NCBI RefSeq assembly: GCF_019578655.1
Contig: NC_063265.1
Span: forward strand, 10,884,501 to 10,948,500
Direction of reading: 5' to 3'
DNA: 64,000 nucleotides
From: Ricinus communis
Lineage: Eukaryota; Streptophyta; Magnoliopsida; Malpighiales; Euphorbiaceae
Under the pieces are notes generated by a model, which was given only the letters and a program-made list of their open reading frames with translations, made no database searches and was not told the origin of the DNA. Positions within the stretch are counted from its first letter, which is position 1; every line of letters begins with the position of its first letter. This document shows positions 48,401 to 62,660 of this stretch, one piece after another. A program made the translations under genes and the position numbers.

Positions 48401-51400
48401 TTAGAGTGTAACGTATTTTCTTTTGGAAAATTTAATACTTTATAATAACTAATAAAATAAACTAAATTACCAAGAGAAAATTTCAATGTCTTAATGATTT
48501 AAGTAGTAAATATATTACGAGAAAAAAAAAAAGAAATATAATATTAATTATACATTCAAATCTATAAAGCACACAGCCTATCGCTAAAATATCATACGTA
48601 TTAGATTTAAACATAAATAAACTGTTGAAAGTCTGTAGGAAATAGAAGTAATTTATTAGAAAGGTGCGTTGATGTTTTTAAATTAAACATGATGCAAATG
48701 GGATAAAGTCTCCAAAACCCCAATACAAATAAAAATATGTGAAATTTATATATAAAGAAACAGTTTTAAATTCATGGACAAAGTTACAAAAATAAAATAA
48801 TACAGGAACTACGATAATTGTTCGCAAGGTCCCACGAGGTGCACATTGCAAAAGGATACGGTCCAAAAATGTTATTATATATAATTGCACAACAAAAATC
48901 GTGAAGTTTCCTAAGGGTTTTTTTTTTTACAGGAGTTTCCTAAGTCTTATAAACAACAAGAAAACAAAATTATATGATGTGGGTTTATAGTAATCTTTTG
49001 AGATTAGTAAAGGTTTGAAACCTGATTTAAATACAATATATTAATTGAAATTTGCTAAATATATTTCATGCATGAAGTTGCTCATCTAATGAGTTCTTTA
49101 ATTAAAAACAATAAGAAAATAAAATTGTCCCTTAGGTTATTATTGTACAATTGCAAATTATACTAGAAAATAAATGAAATTTTTGCAATGTGCATCTTTA
49201 AGTGGATCATCTTTTTCCATATTAAAGTCCACAATGTTATTGCTGATGATAATATATTTTTGAAATTTGAAATTTTTATTTTTCAATTTGGTTTTAGAGA
49301 AATTGAAAAAGAAATGATTTTCTCTAGTTAGTTTAGAAATTAGAATTATAAAAAACAACTAAAGAAAAGAACAAAAATAGATAGCATAAAACAATATATA
49401 TATATATTAATTTCTGAAACTTAAATTTTTTCTAATATGTATATTTAATTTTTGACACATAGAATTTTTATTTTGACATGTATATTTATTTTGACACATA
49501 AAATTTAAATTTATATATAATTTTATGATTTTTTCTATTAATCTATTAATTAATTAGTTACATTCCTAATTAAATACTAATTCTAATCCAAATAAATAAT
49601 ATATTAATAATTTAATTAAATTTTTAATTAGATAATGATAATTTTCTAATTAGATAATGATTATTCTAAGAAATATATTCATTATATTTTAAAAATATAT
49701 TAAGTAATAAATTTATTTTTAATTAGATAATGATTCTAATTATAAAAATAATATCTTTAAATTTATATTCACTAATAAATTAATATTTTAATTATATAAT
49801 AATTTTTAATTCTAAAAAATAGTATATCAATTATATTGATATTATTAATTTATCTAATTTTAGAATTAAATTAATAAATATTTTAAAAATAATTTTATAT
49901 TATTGCATTAATAAAATTTTATAATTTTAAATAGAAATTAAGAACATTTAAAAACACTTCATTTTATTATTATTTTTAAAATATTATAAATTAACATTAA
50001 ATATCAAAAAAATTATTAAGTTGTATCTATAAATTTAATTTTATAATTGAAATAATAATAACGGTTGTGCAACGCATGAGTAAACGACTAGCTATACTTA
50101 ATCTCTCTTTAACGCAAATAATTTTGAAATCAAGAAGGGCAAAAAACCTATTTTTGGTAATCACAGTACATTTATCAAACTACTAATTATTTTTTAGCAT
50201 TCTCTTATGTCTATTTTGAAGAAACCTGCGATACTTGGAGTTGCCTGCGGGGCCTATTATGGTCACATTTCCTAGTCACATCCTAATCTATGATCGGGAC
50301 TAATTTATTTTAGTGACCACATTAGAGAGTCTGTGGTTTTAACTCATTCCCTGATTAAGACTGAACCAAAATGATAAGATACTTAAGAGATTTCATTGTC
50401 TTGTCTATTTAACAGCATCCAAAACAAAATCACCTATTTGTTATTCGGATGAATAATTATAAAAACAGTGCTTTAATTTATTAAAATCTGATGATTAAAT
50501 TTTTAAAATTATTTGTGCGTGTATAACTACTCATCGTACTTTTAAAAAATTGATATAAATAATATTAAGTCTTATTAATATTTGAAAATAATTGCAAGAA
50601 TATTTATAAACTTGTATAATTTGATAATTAAGTGTTTAAATTTATGAGACTTATAATTTAATAGATGAAGTTAAAAATTATTGAACTAGTTATTATATAG
50701 AAAAGTTGATATCAACATATTGATTCCAATCATATTTTTAGGAGTAAAAAAATAATACTTAAAATTAAAGTTATCATTTAAATACCGAAAGTTATAAAAT
50801 TTATAAATAAATACAATATATCTCATAAATAGAATCGAGACTTTACAAAGATTATAATCAATATTATAATTTTGGTTCTTAATATTTTATATAAAAAAAA
50901 ATATGTTAAACTTATTTTTAAAATTTAATTATAATTTTAAGAACATAAACAACTGTGTTTTACTTTTATTTTAAAAAAAGATAAAAGATATAAAATTTTA
51001 TTTTCTATACTGTTTTTTATCGGAGTAAAATCATTAAATACTTTATATACTAATAACTTTAAAAGAAGGAAAAATGAGGAACAATTAAATAAATAATATA
51101 CCAAATAACAAAAGAATTTCCATGTGATCAAATGATAAAATGCAAAAAGTTTAATCTTGTTATTATCTTTTAGAGTTGCTGTGACCTTTACTTACTTGGT
51201 TTGGACAACTATCAAAAATTATAAAGTCCAATGAAGATAATTTTGAATTTTAATTTGCCACTTGTATCCTATCCTAAGTCCCTTTTTCCTACTTCTTACC
51301 CACAAAAGTCTCCTTTTTCTAATTTCAATTAGTGGTTAATTTAGGTTAAGAATTCCTAATTAATTAACAAGTTAACATTTGGGTTAGGTTCACGTCACCC

Positions 51401-54400
51401 AGTCTACTCAATTCCTCAACCAACTAAATATTTCTTTCTATATTTCCCCTGTTTTCAAGTGTTAGCTTCTCCAATAACCCCACAAAACTGTCCTACTTTG
51501 ATTTAGAAAGGAAAATGTTCTTTTCACTTGCATTTTCCCCTTTATCAGAAATATTATTAAATTCTATTTAACTTTAATTCTTTTAAACAACTGATGAAAC
51601 TTTAAATATTCTAAGAGAATATAACCTGAATATATTGATTACTTCCTTAACTACCACTTTAAAAAATTGTAAGAAAACTATTTTTTAATAGTATATTAAA
51701 TTAATAAATAATTGATATATATTTATTTATTATAAATTTATATAAAAAATATTGAGAAGAAAATACGTGTATTTTCATTTTATCCTCGAAACAAAACCCA
51801 CTTTCACTGTACAAGAATTTGCATTTTGCATAAATAAAGAAATGGATGGACCTACCTTTTTGTCTAGGGGCACTATCGGCGATCGCTTTTTTCGTCAAAA
51901 GCTTTTGCCGCCAATTGCTCCTCCCATCACACGCCCACCGCAATCAACGTATATTTATATTTATATTTCAAGTATTATTATTTTAATTATTAAATTAAAT
52001 TATTAAATATAATTTAATAACATTTTAATATTTAATTTAATAATATAAAAATATTTATTAATTAATTCTAGTATTATATGAATTAATACTATTGATTTTA
52101 TTATTTTTTTAAATTAAAATTATTATTTAATTATAAAACTAATTTATTAGTTAATATAATATTAAAGTATAATTAATATATATTTTTATGATAGAATTAG
52201 TATTATTATATAATTAGAAAACTATTTATTAGTTAATATAATATTAAAATATAATTAATATTTTACTTTTAGGAATAACTTATTAATCAATAAATTAATA
52301 AAAATTTATAAAATTACATATTAACTTGAATTCTATATGTCAAAAATAAATCTACATGTTAAAATAAATACATATACATGTAAAAATAAATATTTTATAT
52401 GACAAAAAAAAAGCATATATATCAAAAGAAATTTAATTCTCAAAATTTAATATATATATATATATATTAAATTGTGCAAATATAATATTTTTTATTTTTT
52501 TGCAAAACTCTCTTATAAGAATTAAAAGCTTAATAAATTTAAATGGAAAAATCTATATTTAATAAGATGATTCACTATTAATATAATTTAGATTAAAAGA
52601 TTCAGAGTTATTTAAGTGTATGTGCATAATCTTTCATAAGTTAAGATATTCACTTTTATATATTAAAGTAAATAAATATTAGATTTGAGTCTTGATATTG
52701 ATAAGATTACATTATAGAGTATTATAAAGTCTTTGTCTGAATGTTTTTTTTTTATTCTTTTTAATATTCACATTATAGCATTTGGAATACAATATTTTTT
52801 CAGAAAAAATAAAAAGAGTATTTCATTAATAAATTTGTATAATAAAAAATATAAGAGGAGTCGTTCATTAATAAACTTATACAATTTGTTTGAAATCATT
52901 ATGCCATTTTTCTTTTTTCTTTTTTAAAAAAGATGTTGGATATAGTCTGAATCCATAATTATTTAATTACTATCATTAGTATATATTTCTCTTTTTTTTT
53001 TTTTTGCATTTTATATAGCTTCTTAAAATGTTGCTTATAAGTTTATTAAAGTAATTTAATAATTTTAAATTTTATGCATTTACCAAAGCATTTGTATCTT
53101 GTGATATTATTAACTAGATGATAGAAAGAAAAAAGACAACAGGGAAAAGGACCCATTAAAAAAAAAAAGGTGAAATTAAGAGAAAATAAAAGACAAAATT
53201 TTGGTACAGTAATGTACATTTGCTTCCATAGTTGGACCATGAAGAAAGCTAATCTATTTGGTCCCCTCTTATTTGATTTTTCTTTTTTATAAATATAATA
53301 AGTGAAAATGAGATGAAATGGGACCATAAATCTTCTTTAGAGAGTTTCTTCCAAAAATTCAAAATGTGTTTTCTATTCCATTCATGCAATTGTTGAAAAT
53401 CATTAGTATCTTACTCAAATCAACTTGTTTTTGCCTTTTATAAAAAAGAAAAAGAAAGAAGAAGAAGGAAATTGATAATTTAGTGTTGCTTGGGGTGGTG
53501 GCACCCTACTATTAAGATTATGATGTTGATTAAGATATATAATAAGGATTGAAAATTGCATGATCAACATTGACAATTTTAATAATTGTGGTACTAAAAA
53601 TTTCTGCATTATCACTTCCCCTTTTCCTTCCTAATTAAGATATGCCTCGAGTGAAAATATGACAACACTATGCTAATTTACAATATTTATATTAATTAAC
53701 TAGAACCGGATCATTTTCTATATTTAATATTAATTTCAAATAGAGATCACATCAATTCATTGGAAAATCGAGATTCATAAATAAATTAACTCCAGTTAAA
53801 TATTATCAAAAAATAAAATAAAATGCGTTTTGACTTATTGATGATGTGATAAAATTTTAATAGAATAGAGAAAAGGGGGGAAGAGGAAATTTTATTTCAA
53901 AGGAAAAGTTGAGAATGCATTTTGACTTTATTTGAACATAGGATAGGATCGGTGGGAATATTCAAAAAAGGATGGGGCAAGAGTTATTATATCTTTCTTT
54001 TCTGTGATCCATTTTCAAAATGCCGTGTCAATTAGGGTAATGCGTATTGGAATCTACTCAATCAACTTCAACAAATTAATTCCCTTTTCAATTCATAAAT
54101 TAAGTGGTGTGGCCCATTTTTTAAATATGAGAATTCATTAATGAATTATGAGTTTCACGTTATGTATTCGTACACTCTTTTTCTTTTTCATTTCACAACT
54201 AAACATTGTTTATCAATAATTTTCTTAAATTAATAAAAAAAGACAATTAAATTAGATAAAACTATCATTTTATAAATATTATAAAATTTATTATATATAT
54301 TTTAATACAGCAATAAAATAAAAAGATTAATGTTACATCGAGTATATAAGTTGCAAAAAAATAATTATTAAAATATTTAGCTCTATTTATTAATGTAATT

Positions 54401-57400
54401 AATTGAGTATGAATGACCAACTATATAAGACATGGACATTACATATGACTCGTAGTGTAGAGTAACCACCTCAAAGTATGTGGAATGCGTAGTACAAGAG
54501 CATCATTTTGAAATCGTTCTATAGCAAATTGTTGTAAATTTGGTCACGCTTTCTCTACCGACAAATTTAATGCACTCCAGAAAGTACAAAGAAAGTTGCT
54601 TCCGAGATGAAATGCACACGTACGCTCTCTTGACCTCCTTTTTTGCACCAATAAAAGTAATTGATGGTAGCAATTCAGTCATGGTTTTGAAGGTTGGTGT
54701 CTTTCATTGGTTCATTTTTATTCGACTTGGGTCTACAGATACGAGCATTAATTAAATTGGAGATTATTTAAAAAGGTCAATTTTATTAAAATTAGAGCTC
54801 CCCTTTATATTTATATATATAGTAATAATTAAGATATGCGCATCAATTATTAAGAATTTTAATATAACTCTCGAATTCAAAATATTAATTAAATTAGAAT
54901 AGTCTATAAATATCAATTATTTTAAATTTTAATTTGTGTTTTTTTAGTGTTTTACCTTTCAAATTAGCAGATAGGGTATATAAATTATAACCACTTAAGG
55001 CTAATAATTGTTTGCACTTACTTATAGTTATAGTACTTCATAAAACTCATTAAGTAAGTCTTGTTTGTGTAATATTACTTCAATAAATGGCATTATTACC
55101 AAAATGAATAATAACAAAAGGTGAGCAGTTTTGGATGGCCTGTGCGAGAGTAAGCAGTTTTCCCATAACTGTCGTATATTACTTCGAGGAATAAGAGGAA
55201 GACTTTCTTTTCTTCCTTTTTTTTCCAGCATTTAAGCATATGTTATCAGAATATGTCTTCTTAGAATCTAAGAGACAAATTCAAAAAACTAGCTTCTTTT
55301 TATGAGACTTGACCAAATAAGTTTGACCCACAATTTGATTCTACTTTATAATTGTTCTTTTTTACCTAAAAAGCTTTTTAAAAGGCAGTTAACTAGCGGT
55401 GGAACATCTTAAAATGTGGCACCAACTATCCTCCTCTCACGAAAATCTGAGTCCCCCTTCAAGTTGTCGTTTGAAATTGAATATGAAATTATACTGATCG
55501 CAGGGAAGTTGTTTCTTCCCCATCCATCCGTTGCTTGTGATTGTGAGACTTCAATACCATCGTTGATTCTACTGATGGAGTTTAGTTCAACAATTTTGTC
55601 TTATGTTTTGTGGGTTTGAGTTTATACTGGACCAGATAGATTGCACTCTTTTTTTCTTTTCAAGGTTTTGTTCCACTGAATTTTTCCTGTGCAAGTTGTT
55701 TAATGAGGCAATCTTTGATAAAGATTCGTTTTGTATGCTATTATTCTTTTTTTTTTTTCTATTTTATTTACAAATTATATATAAAAAAAAAACTACTGTT
55801 GATGTTTACAAAATTGATTGGCGCTTGTTCGAAAATTAAAAAATAAATTTTAATAACTAATTTGTAGTGTTTTATTAATATGACTGAAAAGTACTAAAAG
55901 TAACTTCTACTTGAAAATAGAGATTTATTTTCAGTATTTTTAATTGCAATTTTGATATTTGTTTCAAGGTGTATTAATATTTAAAAAGATGGAAAACCCA
56001 CTAATAATATGCTAAGAAACACTTGCAAGTGCTTAACATGGAATTAATTGTTGGCCAATTATAGGGTGAGGTTACATTGACATTAGCTAGCAAATTGGCA
56101 TTCGAAAATTCAAATACAGGAGGCGTGCTTGATGCTTCAACCGCCCATTTGAAGCTTGAATTTGAATTTGTATACAACTAGATTTGGAATTAGACAACGG
56201 ACAATGCTAAATATGCAATGTACTTTCAAATATGGAATTGGGTGAGACCTAAAACATCTCAATATCACAATGCAATCACTTAAGTTAAAAGTCCAAATCC
56301 CATTTTGATTATATCCAAATGAATTAAGATCACACCCAAAGCCATAACCAAATTTGTCAAGCGAAAAACATAGAAACATAAAAAGAAAAGCTTCACTTTC
56401 CCCTATTTAGTAAGGGATCCAATGCCTCCAACCTTCCAAAACTGAACTGAGAGAACCTAACATCGAAATTATTGTATCCTCCAATTGCATGTGTCATGGG
56501 ATGCAACCACCACTGAGCAATTATATGATAAAGTTGCTGTTGGCATTAAATTATTACTTTCGCGCCTAAAAGAATATTGGTACCTGCATTAATTTATATA
56601 CCTCAGTGAGTTAGTGTTCGACATGTTCAATTCGAACATCCTAAGAAACTAATGTCGTAGTAGCTAATCTTCCATTCGACTCTCTAACTGCCAACTCAAT
56701 ACACCATGCCATGCACGACGTATGAAAAATAATCATAAAATAAAACACAAAAATATTTGATTTTAATAGTGTGTGTATTTGATTATGTAGAAGGACGGGG
56801 CATGTTAATTAGGTGCACGTTGTTATCGTTATGATAATAAAAATATTACTGAAATTGTTCAATAAGTAATTTAGTGATATTACTTTGAAGGTAAATTAAC
56901 TGCAGGCTTCCTACGTGTCTTAGTACTATTTGTTCCCTGCAATTTCTTCGACAAAGCAATTAAAAAAAACTAATAACAATTTAAGACACTGTAAAAGAAA
57001 CTTGGCACAAAGTTTAACCTTAAAGTCACCACTTACTAATGTGAGCCTTTTCTATTTTTAAATTTTTTGGTTTTGACACATCTTATAATAAGATTCGGTT
57101 AGGCGAAGTTGGACTTTTGACGCAACGTGTCGCCACTACCGACGTCGGCGCTAATTAATTTATTATTTGTTGGCTTTTTCGGATTAGGCCGTCAGTTAAT
57201 GGTGCTTAAGTAAAGCATAAATCTGGTTTATTGTAATTTGTAGATAAATGGTAGGTAAGGTAGGTTTCAGTTTCACAATTACTCCATCACCACTCCTGTA
57301 GTAAAATTAAATTCTTTTTTTTTTCTTTTAATTATTATTTCAATTTCAAATTATGATTTATCTTCATTAAAAGGTGCAACTTTTAATATTAGTATTGATC

Positions 57401-58370
57401 AAAATTACATTTTTATCCCTTAATTGTCTTTTTTTTTTTGTAATAATATTTGAATACTAAAATGCATTTTTTTATTACTAAATGAATGTTATTTTTATTA
57501 GAAAAGACAAATACATTTCAACTTTAGATGTAATCATATAAGCATCATTTTGTAGGGAACTTTAATTTCAACCCAATAATTTATTTCCATCAAATTTAAG
57601 GCTGAAAATTTTATTTTTATTTATTTTATAAGAGATTTAACGGATAATACACCATAAGTTGATATTCCTTTACACTTATACAAAGATGAAAATCCACATA
57701 ATATTAAAAAAAAAACTTAAACACAAATATTTCATTCTGTAAAATAATTATTCTTCCTACTTGAAATTGACATCAAATATAACTTTAAATTCGATAAGGA
57801 AAGTTTGCAAGATAGAAAAAAAAAAATAGTATTATTTGAGGCATACCAAAGCTAATGCCTTTTTCAAATTCAAAAACTGAAAAAAGCCAAAAGGGCCAAA
57901 TAAATACAAAATTCTTATGTCATGGTAATAAATAGAGAGAGATAAAATCCGTTTCCAGGTCTTTTCCCAAACTGTTTTTTTTTTTTTTTATCTTAAAATC
58001 TGAAAACATTTCTTTAATGAAAATAATTTTTATAAATAATAATCTCCAATATATTACAAAATATGATTGTAGTGTCCTTAAATGATTTATGGTGGATATG
58101 AGATAATCATTTAATTTAAATAGAAAATTAAGGTAAAATATTAAATTTCCCAGATAGATTTAAGCTGGTATTTACTAAATTAAAGTTTTTACTCATCTCA
58201 AAAAAAAAAAAAAAAAGATCCGTTATATAACGGTGTTAGAACTGAAAAAACTGCAACAAGCATATAAGCCCACAACCGGAAGAATAGAAAAGAAAAAACA
58301 GTTTCAAATCAAAAGCCTTTTAGCTATTAAAATGCAAAATCACAGAAAAAATGTTTGCATTCTTTTTTTA
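45485..58370. other. 13-kb AT-rich gap without a recognised gene
   Basis: The largest gene-free stretch of the window. Short open frames are scattered (for example 45971-46258, 51752-52006, 54540-54755, 55416-55619 and 56137-56379), but none has a known domain, plausible splice partners or composition unlike the background. An inverted-repeat element lies at 47549-47912. A small GC-richer island sits at about 51840-51950. No tRNA, rRNA or microRNA precursor was recognised. Confidence 0.55.
47549..47912. mobile_element. MITE-like inverted-repeat element
   Basis: The left arm (about 47549-47590) reads TATCAAATAGTCTCCAGTGC and then CTCTGAACTTTTATTTTAACC. The right arm (about 47869-47912) is its reverse complement with mismatches, containing AAAATAAAAGTTCTAGAG and AGGTAATTTGAATA. 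The arms are roughly 44 bases and about three-quarters identical. The interior of about 275 bases is non-coding. The target-site duplication is not clear. Confidence 0.55.
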
Positions 58371-58377
58371 TTTTTAG

Positions 58378-58446
58378 AGAGAGAGAGGGAGAAGAGAGAG
58401 AAATAGATAGATAGATAGGCAGATAGATAGATAGATAGATAGATAG
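58378..58446. repeat. (GA)n and (GATA)n microsatellites in the WDL 5' leader
   Basis: A GA-rich run at about 58378-58400 is followed by about ten GATA units at about 58404-58446, one with a GGCA interruption. Another GA-rich part runs to about 58480. The leader donor splice site follows at 58510, so the repeats probably lie in the first untranslated exon or just upstream of transcription start. Confidence 0.9.
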
Positions 58447-58510
58447 AGAGAGAGAAGAAAGAGAAAGAGAGAAGAAGAAGCTCAAGATCCTGCCAGATCG
58501 GAGCGGAACT

Positions 58511-59908
58511 GTAAGAAATTCCTCATCACATTATCACTGTTTCTGGGTTTTGTTTAATGTTGGTAATGGGTCTTTTTCCTTAAACAAAGACCAATGTGGT
58601 TCCTTCGATCTCTACATTTTTTTGATCTTTTGAGAATTTGTTGTTTTTAAGGTTTTTTCTTTCTTCTCTCTGCGCTTTCTGGGTATTTCTTCTTCTATTT
58701 CAGCTCATTCTTAGCTTATAAACCATTTTATCGTTACTTTTCTGGGTTTTTTTTTTTGAGGTGGGTTTAAGTGCTTTATTACAATAAATGAGCTGGTTTT
58801 CTTCTTCTTCTATTTTTTCTTTGAAAGTTTGATGCTTCTGTCTTTCTTTCTTTTCTTTTTTTCCTGGGTTTTTCGTGCCGATGATTGTCAAGTTGGGTCT
58901 TTTATTGCTGTTCTTATTTTTCTGTCTGTCTTTTTTTTTTTCTTTATTATTTTTTTTCTTACAAATTTCTTCTTTCTATCCCCACCTTTATCTGAGATTT
59001 TATTTGCTATGTTTGTATGAGTGATGGTTCTGTCCCCCTATAGAGGAACTTCCCTTTTTTATTTGTTTATTAAGGTCACATGTGAATTTCTCGACCAGTT
59101 TTTAGTCCTCTGCTTCTAATTATTTAATCTTTCAATGAATTCTTTCTTTCCCACTATTCTGTTCCTTTCCCTTTCTTGATTTCTTCACTTCTACTAACTA
59201 TTTTGGATTGATCTCTATCTTCTTCGCATTTTCTTAAAACTCCCTTTTAATATTGGAATAATCACGGTTATACTTGCAGAATACAAAATGATTATATGAT
59301 CATGTTATTATGTGCTATAATGGTTGATGAACGCTCTTTTATGACATGGAATCCTGAAATTAGATATAACATAAAAGAAGCACAACTTACATGGAAATTT
59401 TTTTATGTATTTGATTCTTAAAATAAATTTTTTATATTCTTTTCTTCTGCTAACAGTTTTTTTATTTTATTTTATTTTATGTATTTGTAATTCATGTTGC
59501 CACGATCCATGAGTTCTATATGCACTTCAGTTAATTGTCTGCTTAATGGTCTTTTCTAGTCTCATCTGTTTGGATTTTTTTTTTTTACCAAAAAAATTCC
59601 TAGTTTCAGTCAAAAGTGTTCAGGTGATATATCTTTAATTCAATTAAATAGCGATTTTTGGCTTCCCTATGTGAATAGAAGTGCTTAAGGTGGCTTATTA
59701 AACTCAAAACTTTTGGCAGTACCTACTTATTTTGAGTATATGGTCACTACTGCAGTAGAACAAGACATGTCATGCAAATAACAGATTCTTAATCTGTAGA
59801 CCATTCTTTTTCATATTTACAAAAAGGATAGTATATTGTCCATCAAGAAGCAAAACTGGTTCGATTTTCAGAAATATTTAGATGCTAAGTAGCTTACACT
59901 TGTTGCAG
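58511..59908 (+). other. 5' leader intron of the WDL gene
   Basis: Donor GAACT/GTAAGAAA at 58510-58511 and acceptor TTGTTGCAG at 59908, four bases before the ATG. The intron is very T-rich. No coding frame tests it, but both sites are strong and a leader intron explains the long T-rich gap. Confidence 0.6.
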
Positions 59909-59912
59909 TTTG

Positions 59913-62660
59913 ATGGGGCGGGAACTTGTCGATGAAAAAATGGATAGAAATCCAAATGGTGTTGTAGTGAAGTCAAATGGTGTCTCTCATGATAAAGTTA
60001 ATGCTCTTCCCAAAACTTCAGGAGGCAATGCTGAAGTGAAGGACTATGAGGAGAAGCAATACACTGTAGAGGATTCAGTTGTTGAGAATCATAACCAGAA
60101 GCAAGACGTTCTTGGTGTCAAAAGCACAAATTTTGATAGTGGCCTGACTGAGGATAAAAATGAAAAACCTGGTACACAGAAGTCAAGCGATGATAAAAAT
60201 TCAAGCTTTCCTGCTTCAAAATCTGGTGGACCTAGAAACGCACGCAGACAGCACACTGTTCCACAACCGTTTGCTTTGGCAACTGAAAAGCGAGCTGCTG
60301 TGAACAGTTCAACAAATCCGAATAATCTGAACTCCCCTATTGCTACAAAGAATTCACAGGTATCTAAGAATCTTACCAGCTTCATGGTAAATATCACTAC
60401 ACTGTTCTCTATTAATTGACGAGGACTGCAATCTCACGTTATTAACTCAGAATTTTTTATCTGCTTTGGGTTCTCGTTAAGATTTTCATAAATGAATTTT
60501 AAGACTGAGAACAGACTGTGCATGCCATGCATCAACAGTCAATTTCACTGGTTTCCTGCTTAGATGGTGCTGTAGGGATTAAGAATCAGATACTAAGAGT
60601 TGTCTGAAATGAACTTTTTGTAACCATGTGATGTTTGCTGGGTGGTTTCTAATTATTATCTTACATGTGCAAGTGTGTTGAATTAGTCCTTTAATTTGGA
60701 GAACTTCTTAGGAACTTTTACACCAATGGGGAGGTTGGGAGTGGGGTGTATGGTTAAGTCACTAATATATTTGAAGCTTCACATGCTTTATTTCTGTTGG
60801 TTTAAAGATAAAACTCAAGTATGCCTTTACTTCCCTGGTATGCTCCAATACTAGCTAGAAAGTGCATCTGGATCTTAGAAAGTTGAATAGATTTATTTCC
60901 GCTCTAAATCAGTAAGGTTGAGTGCTTGTGTTTGGATATGGTGCTGATCTTTAAGTCCTGACGTTTATTTCAGCCAATTCAGTAATGTCAAGTAGTTATA
61001 TTTGGATATGATGCTGATCTTTAAGTTATGCCATTTGTTTCAGCCTAATTCGCCTCTAACAGCAAGGAGGGCATTGCAGCCTGATAATAGGAAGCTGGCT
61101 GATGAAGAAGACAATTGGTCTGTTGCTTCCTCGTATCCTTTTATGGTTCAAGCATTTTAAATTCTGTCTTTGTTTTTTAACTCCCAGCCCGTGGAAAGAT
61201 AAAAAGGAAAGAAGATGTTTGGCTTACTTTAAAACTTTCATTACATGTTAAGTCCCTTTTTGTCATTTTTGGATCAGTAGTCCTTAGCTATGTGCAGTAC
61301 AGCCGCATCAGTGCGAACAGTTAAATCTGTGACAATTGGATCAGCTCCTAGTTTCAAATCTGCTGAACGTGCAGAGAGACGGAAGGAGGTAATTTTTTTT
61401 ATCAAATGATTATATAAAGCTTGTTCCTTGAACTTTTTCTTCATTGATTTTGTGTTGCATCTCCTAAGCTATTACTTTCATCGCTGTCATTCAGTTTTAC
61501 TTGAAATTAGAGGAAAAACACCGAGCTTTGGAGGAACAGCGAAGTCAGGCGGAGGCAAGGTCCAAGGTATATCGCCTATGTTTGTATCTCTTTTTTTATA
61601 ATGTCTACATGCCATAAACTTTCCTCTTTCTTTCTAGGAAGAGCAACAAGCAGCCATCAAGCAGCTTAGAAAGAACATGGTGGTTAAAGCGAAACCTGTT
61701 CCTAGTTTCTATTATGAACCACCTCCGCCCAGGGTTGAACTCAAGAAGGTATTTTCTCAGCTATTCTCTGTAACATTGGTATTTAAAGTTTGAAGATGCA
61801 TATAAAGCTCGTAAAAGGCATCATCACCTTGCATAAATTAATGGTAGGGACCGGATATTTGAGTTTGGATTATATTGTTTATAATGAAATCAAGATAGCA
61901 CTTGATGTGGTAGGATTTATCTCCAACACTGAAGTTTTGTTTTCCTCTTAAGTGAACTGAATTTAGACTATGTTTGAGCTTCCAATTGGAGGCTCTGTTG
62001 ATATGTTAGAATGGTGAGAAATATTGGCATACAACTAGGATTCATTTTAGGTGAAATATTAAGGTTAAATCCACTGCCTAGTGCTTTAGTCATTGCCGAA
62101 ATTGTAGACAGACAAATAAAGTAATGAATAAAAGCATTGAGCTATTGATAAAAGAACAGGAAAAAAAACAAAAGCATTGAGCTGCAGTGTCTCTGGACTT
62201 CAATTTTATAACTGTTAAGAGATGAACATATTTCTCATACCCATTAGTTTAGAGCTAGCATGATTGATGGAAGTGAAGATCGCGGCGTTAAATTTTTTCA
62301 GCTGCTTTTCTAGGATGATGATGTGTTTTGAGTGTTTCTATTTGGTGCCAGATGCCATTGACTCGACCAGTATCGCCAAAATTAAACCGGAGAAAGAGCT
62401 GTAGTGATGCAATTCAGCAGACATCTAAGGAAGAAGTGGGGAAACATTGTGCTCGTCATCGCCACAGCATGGGTGCTCACAAAGAAGAACCAACCACCCC
62501 CACCTCAGCCAAAACCAAGGTTCAGAGGAGTCCACAAACTGCTAATGGCACGGGGACACGCAAGGTCAGAGACAGATTTAAACAGGAACATGTTGCAGTA
62601 AAAGCAGTTCCTGACAAGATCATCGAGCAGCAAAATGGGGACATCTCAGTGGAGTCATGA
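59913..62660 (+). CDS. WDL: WVD2-like (WDL) TPX2-domain microtubule-binding protein
   Basis: WVD2/WDL proteins bundle cortical microtubules and shape directional cell expansion. Six coding exons: 59913-60359, 61044-61132, 61298-61388, 61495-61566, 61638-61748, 62352-62660; the 1119 nt give 372 aa. The start is [13 protein letters not shown], just after the leader-intron acceptor. Residues of about 1-150 are polar and likely disordered, with [19 protein letters not shown] at about 118-136. Residues of about 198-275 are the family's KLEEK core: [20 protein letters not shown], then [20 protein letters not shown] and the basic [20 protein letters not shown]. The C-terminal exon is basic and Ser-rich ([16 protein letters not shown]). 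All introns are GT-AG and frames join exactly. Position after the Alba gene matches WDL1 (At3g04630) in Arabidopsis, from memory. Confidence 0.92.

Noticed and set aside
57110..57160. GC-rich GTCGCCACTACCGACGTCGGCG resembling a transposon end
   Set aside because: It has a short internal palindrome but no partner end or target duplication could be found nearby.
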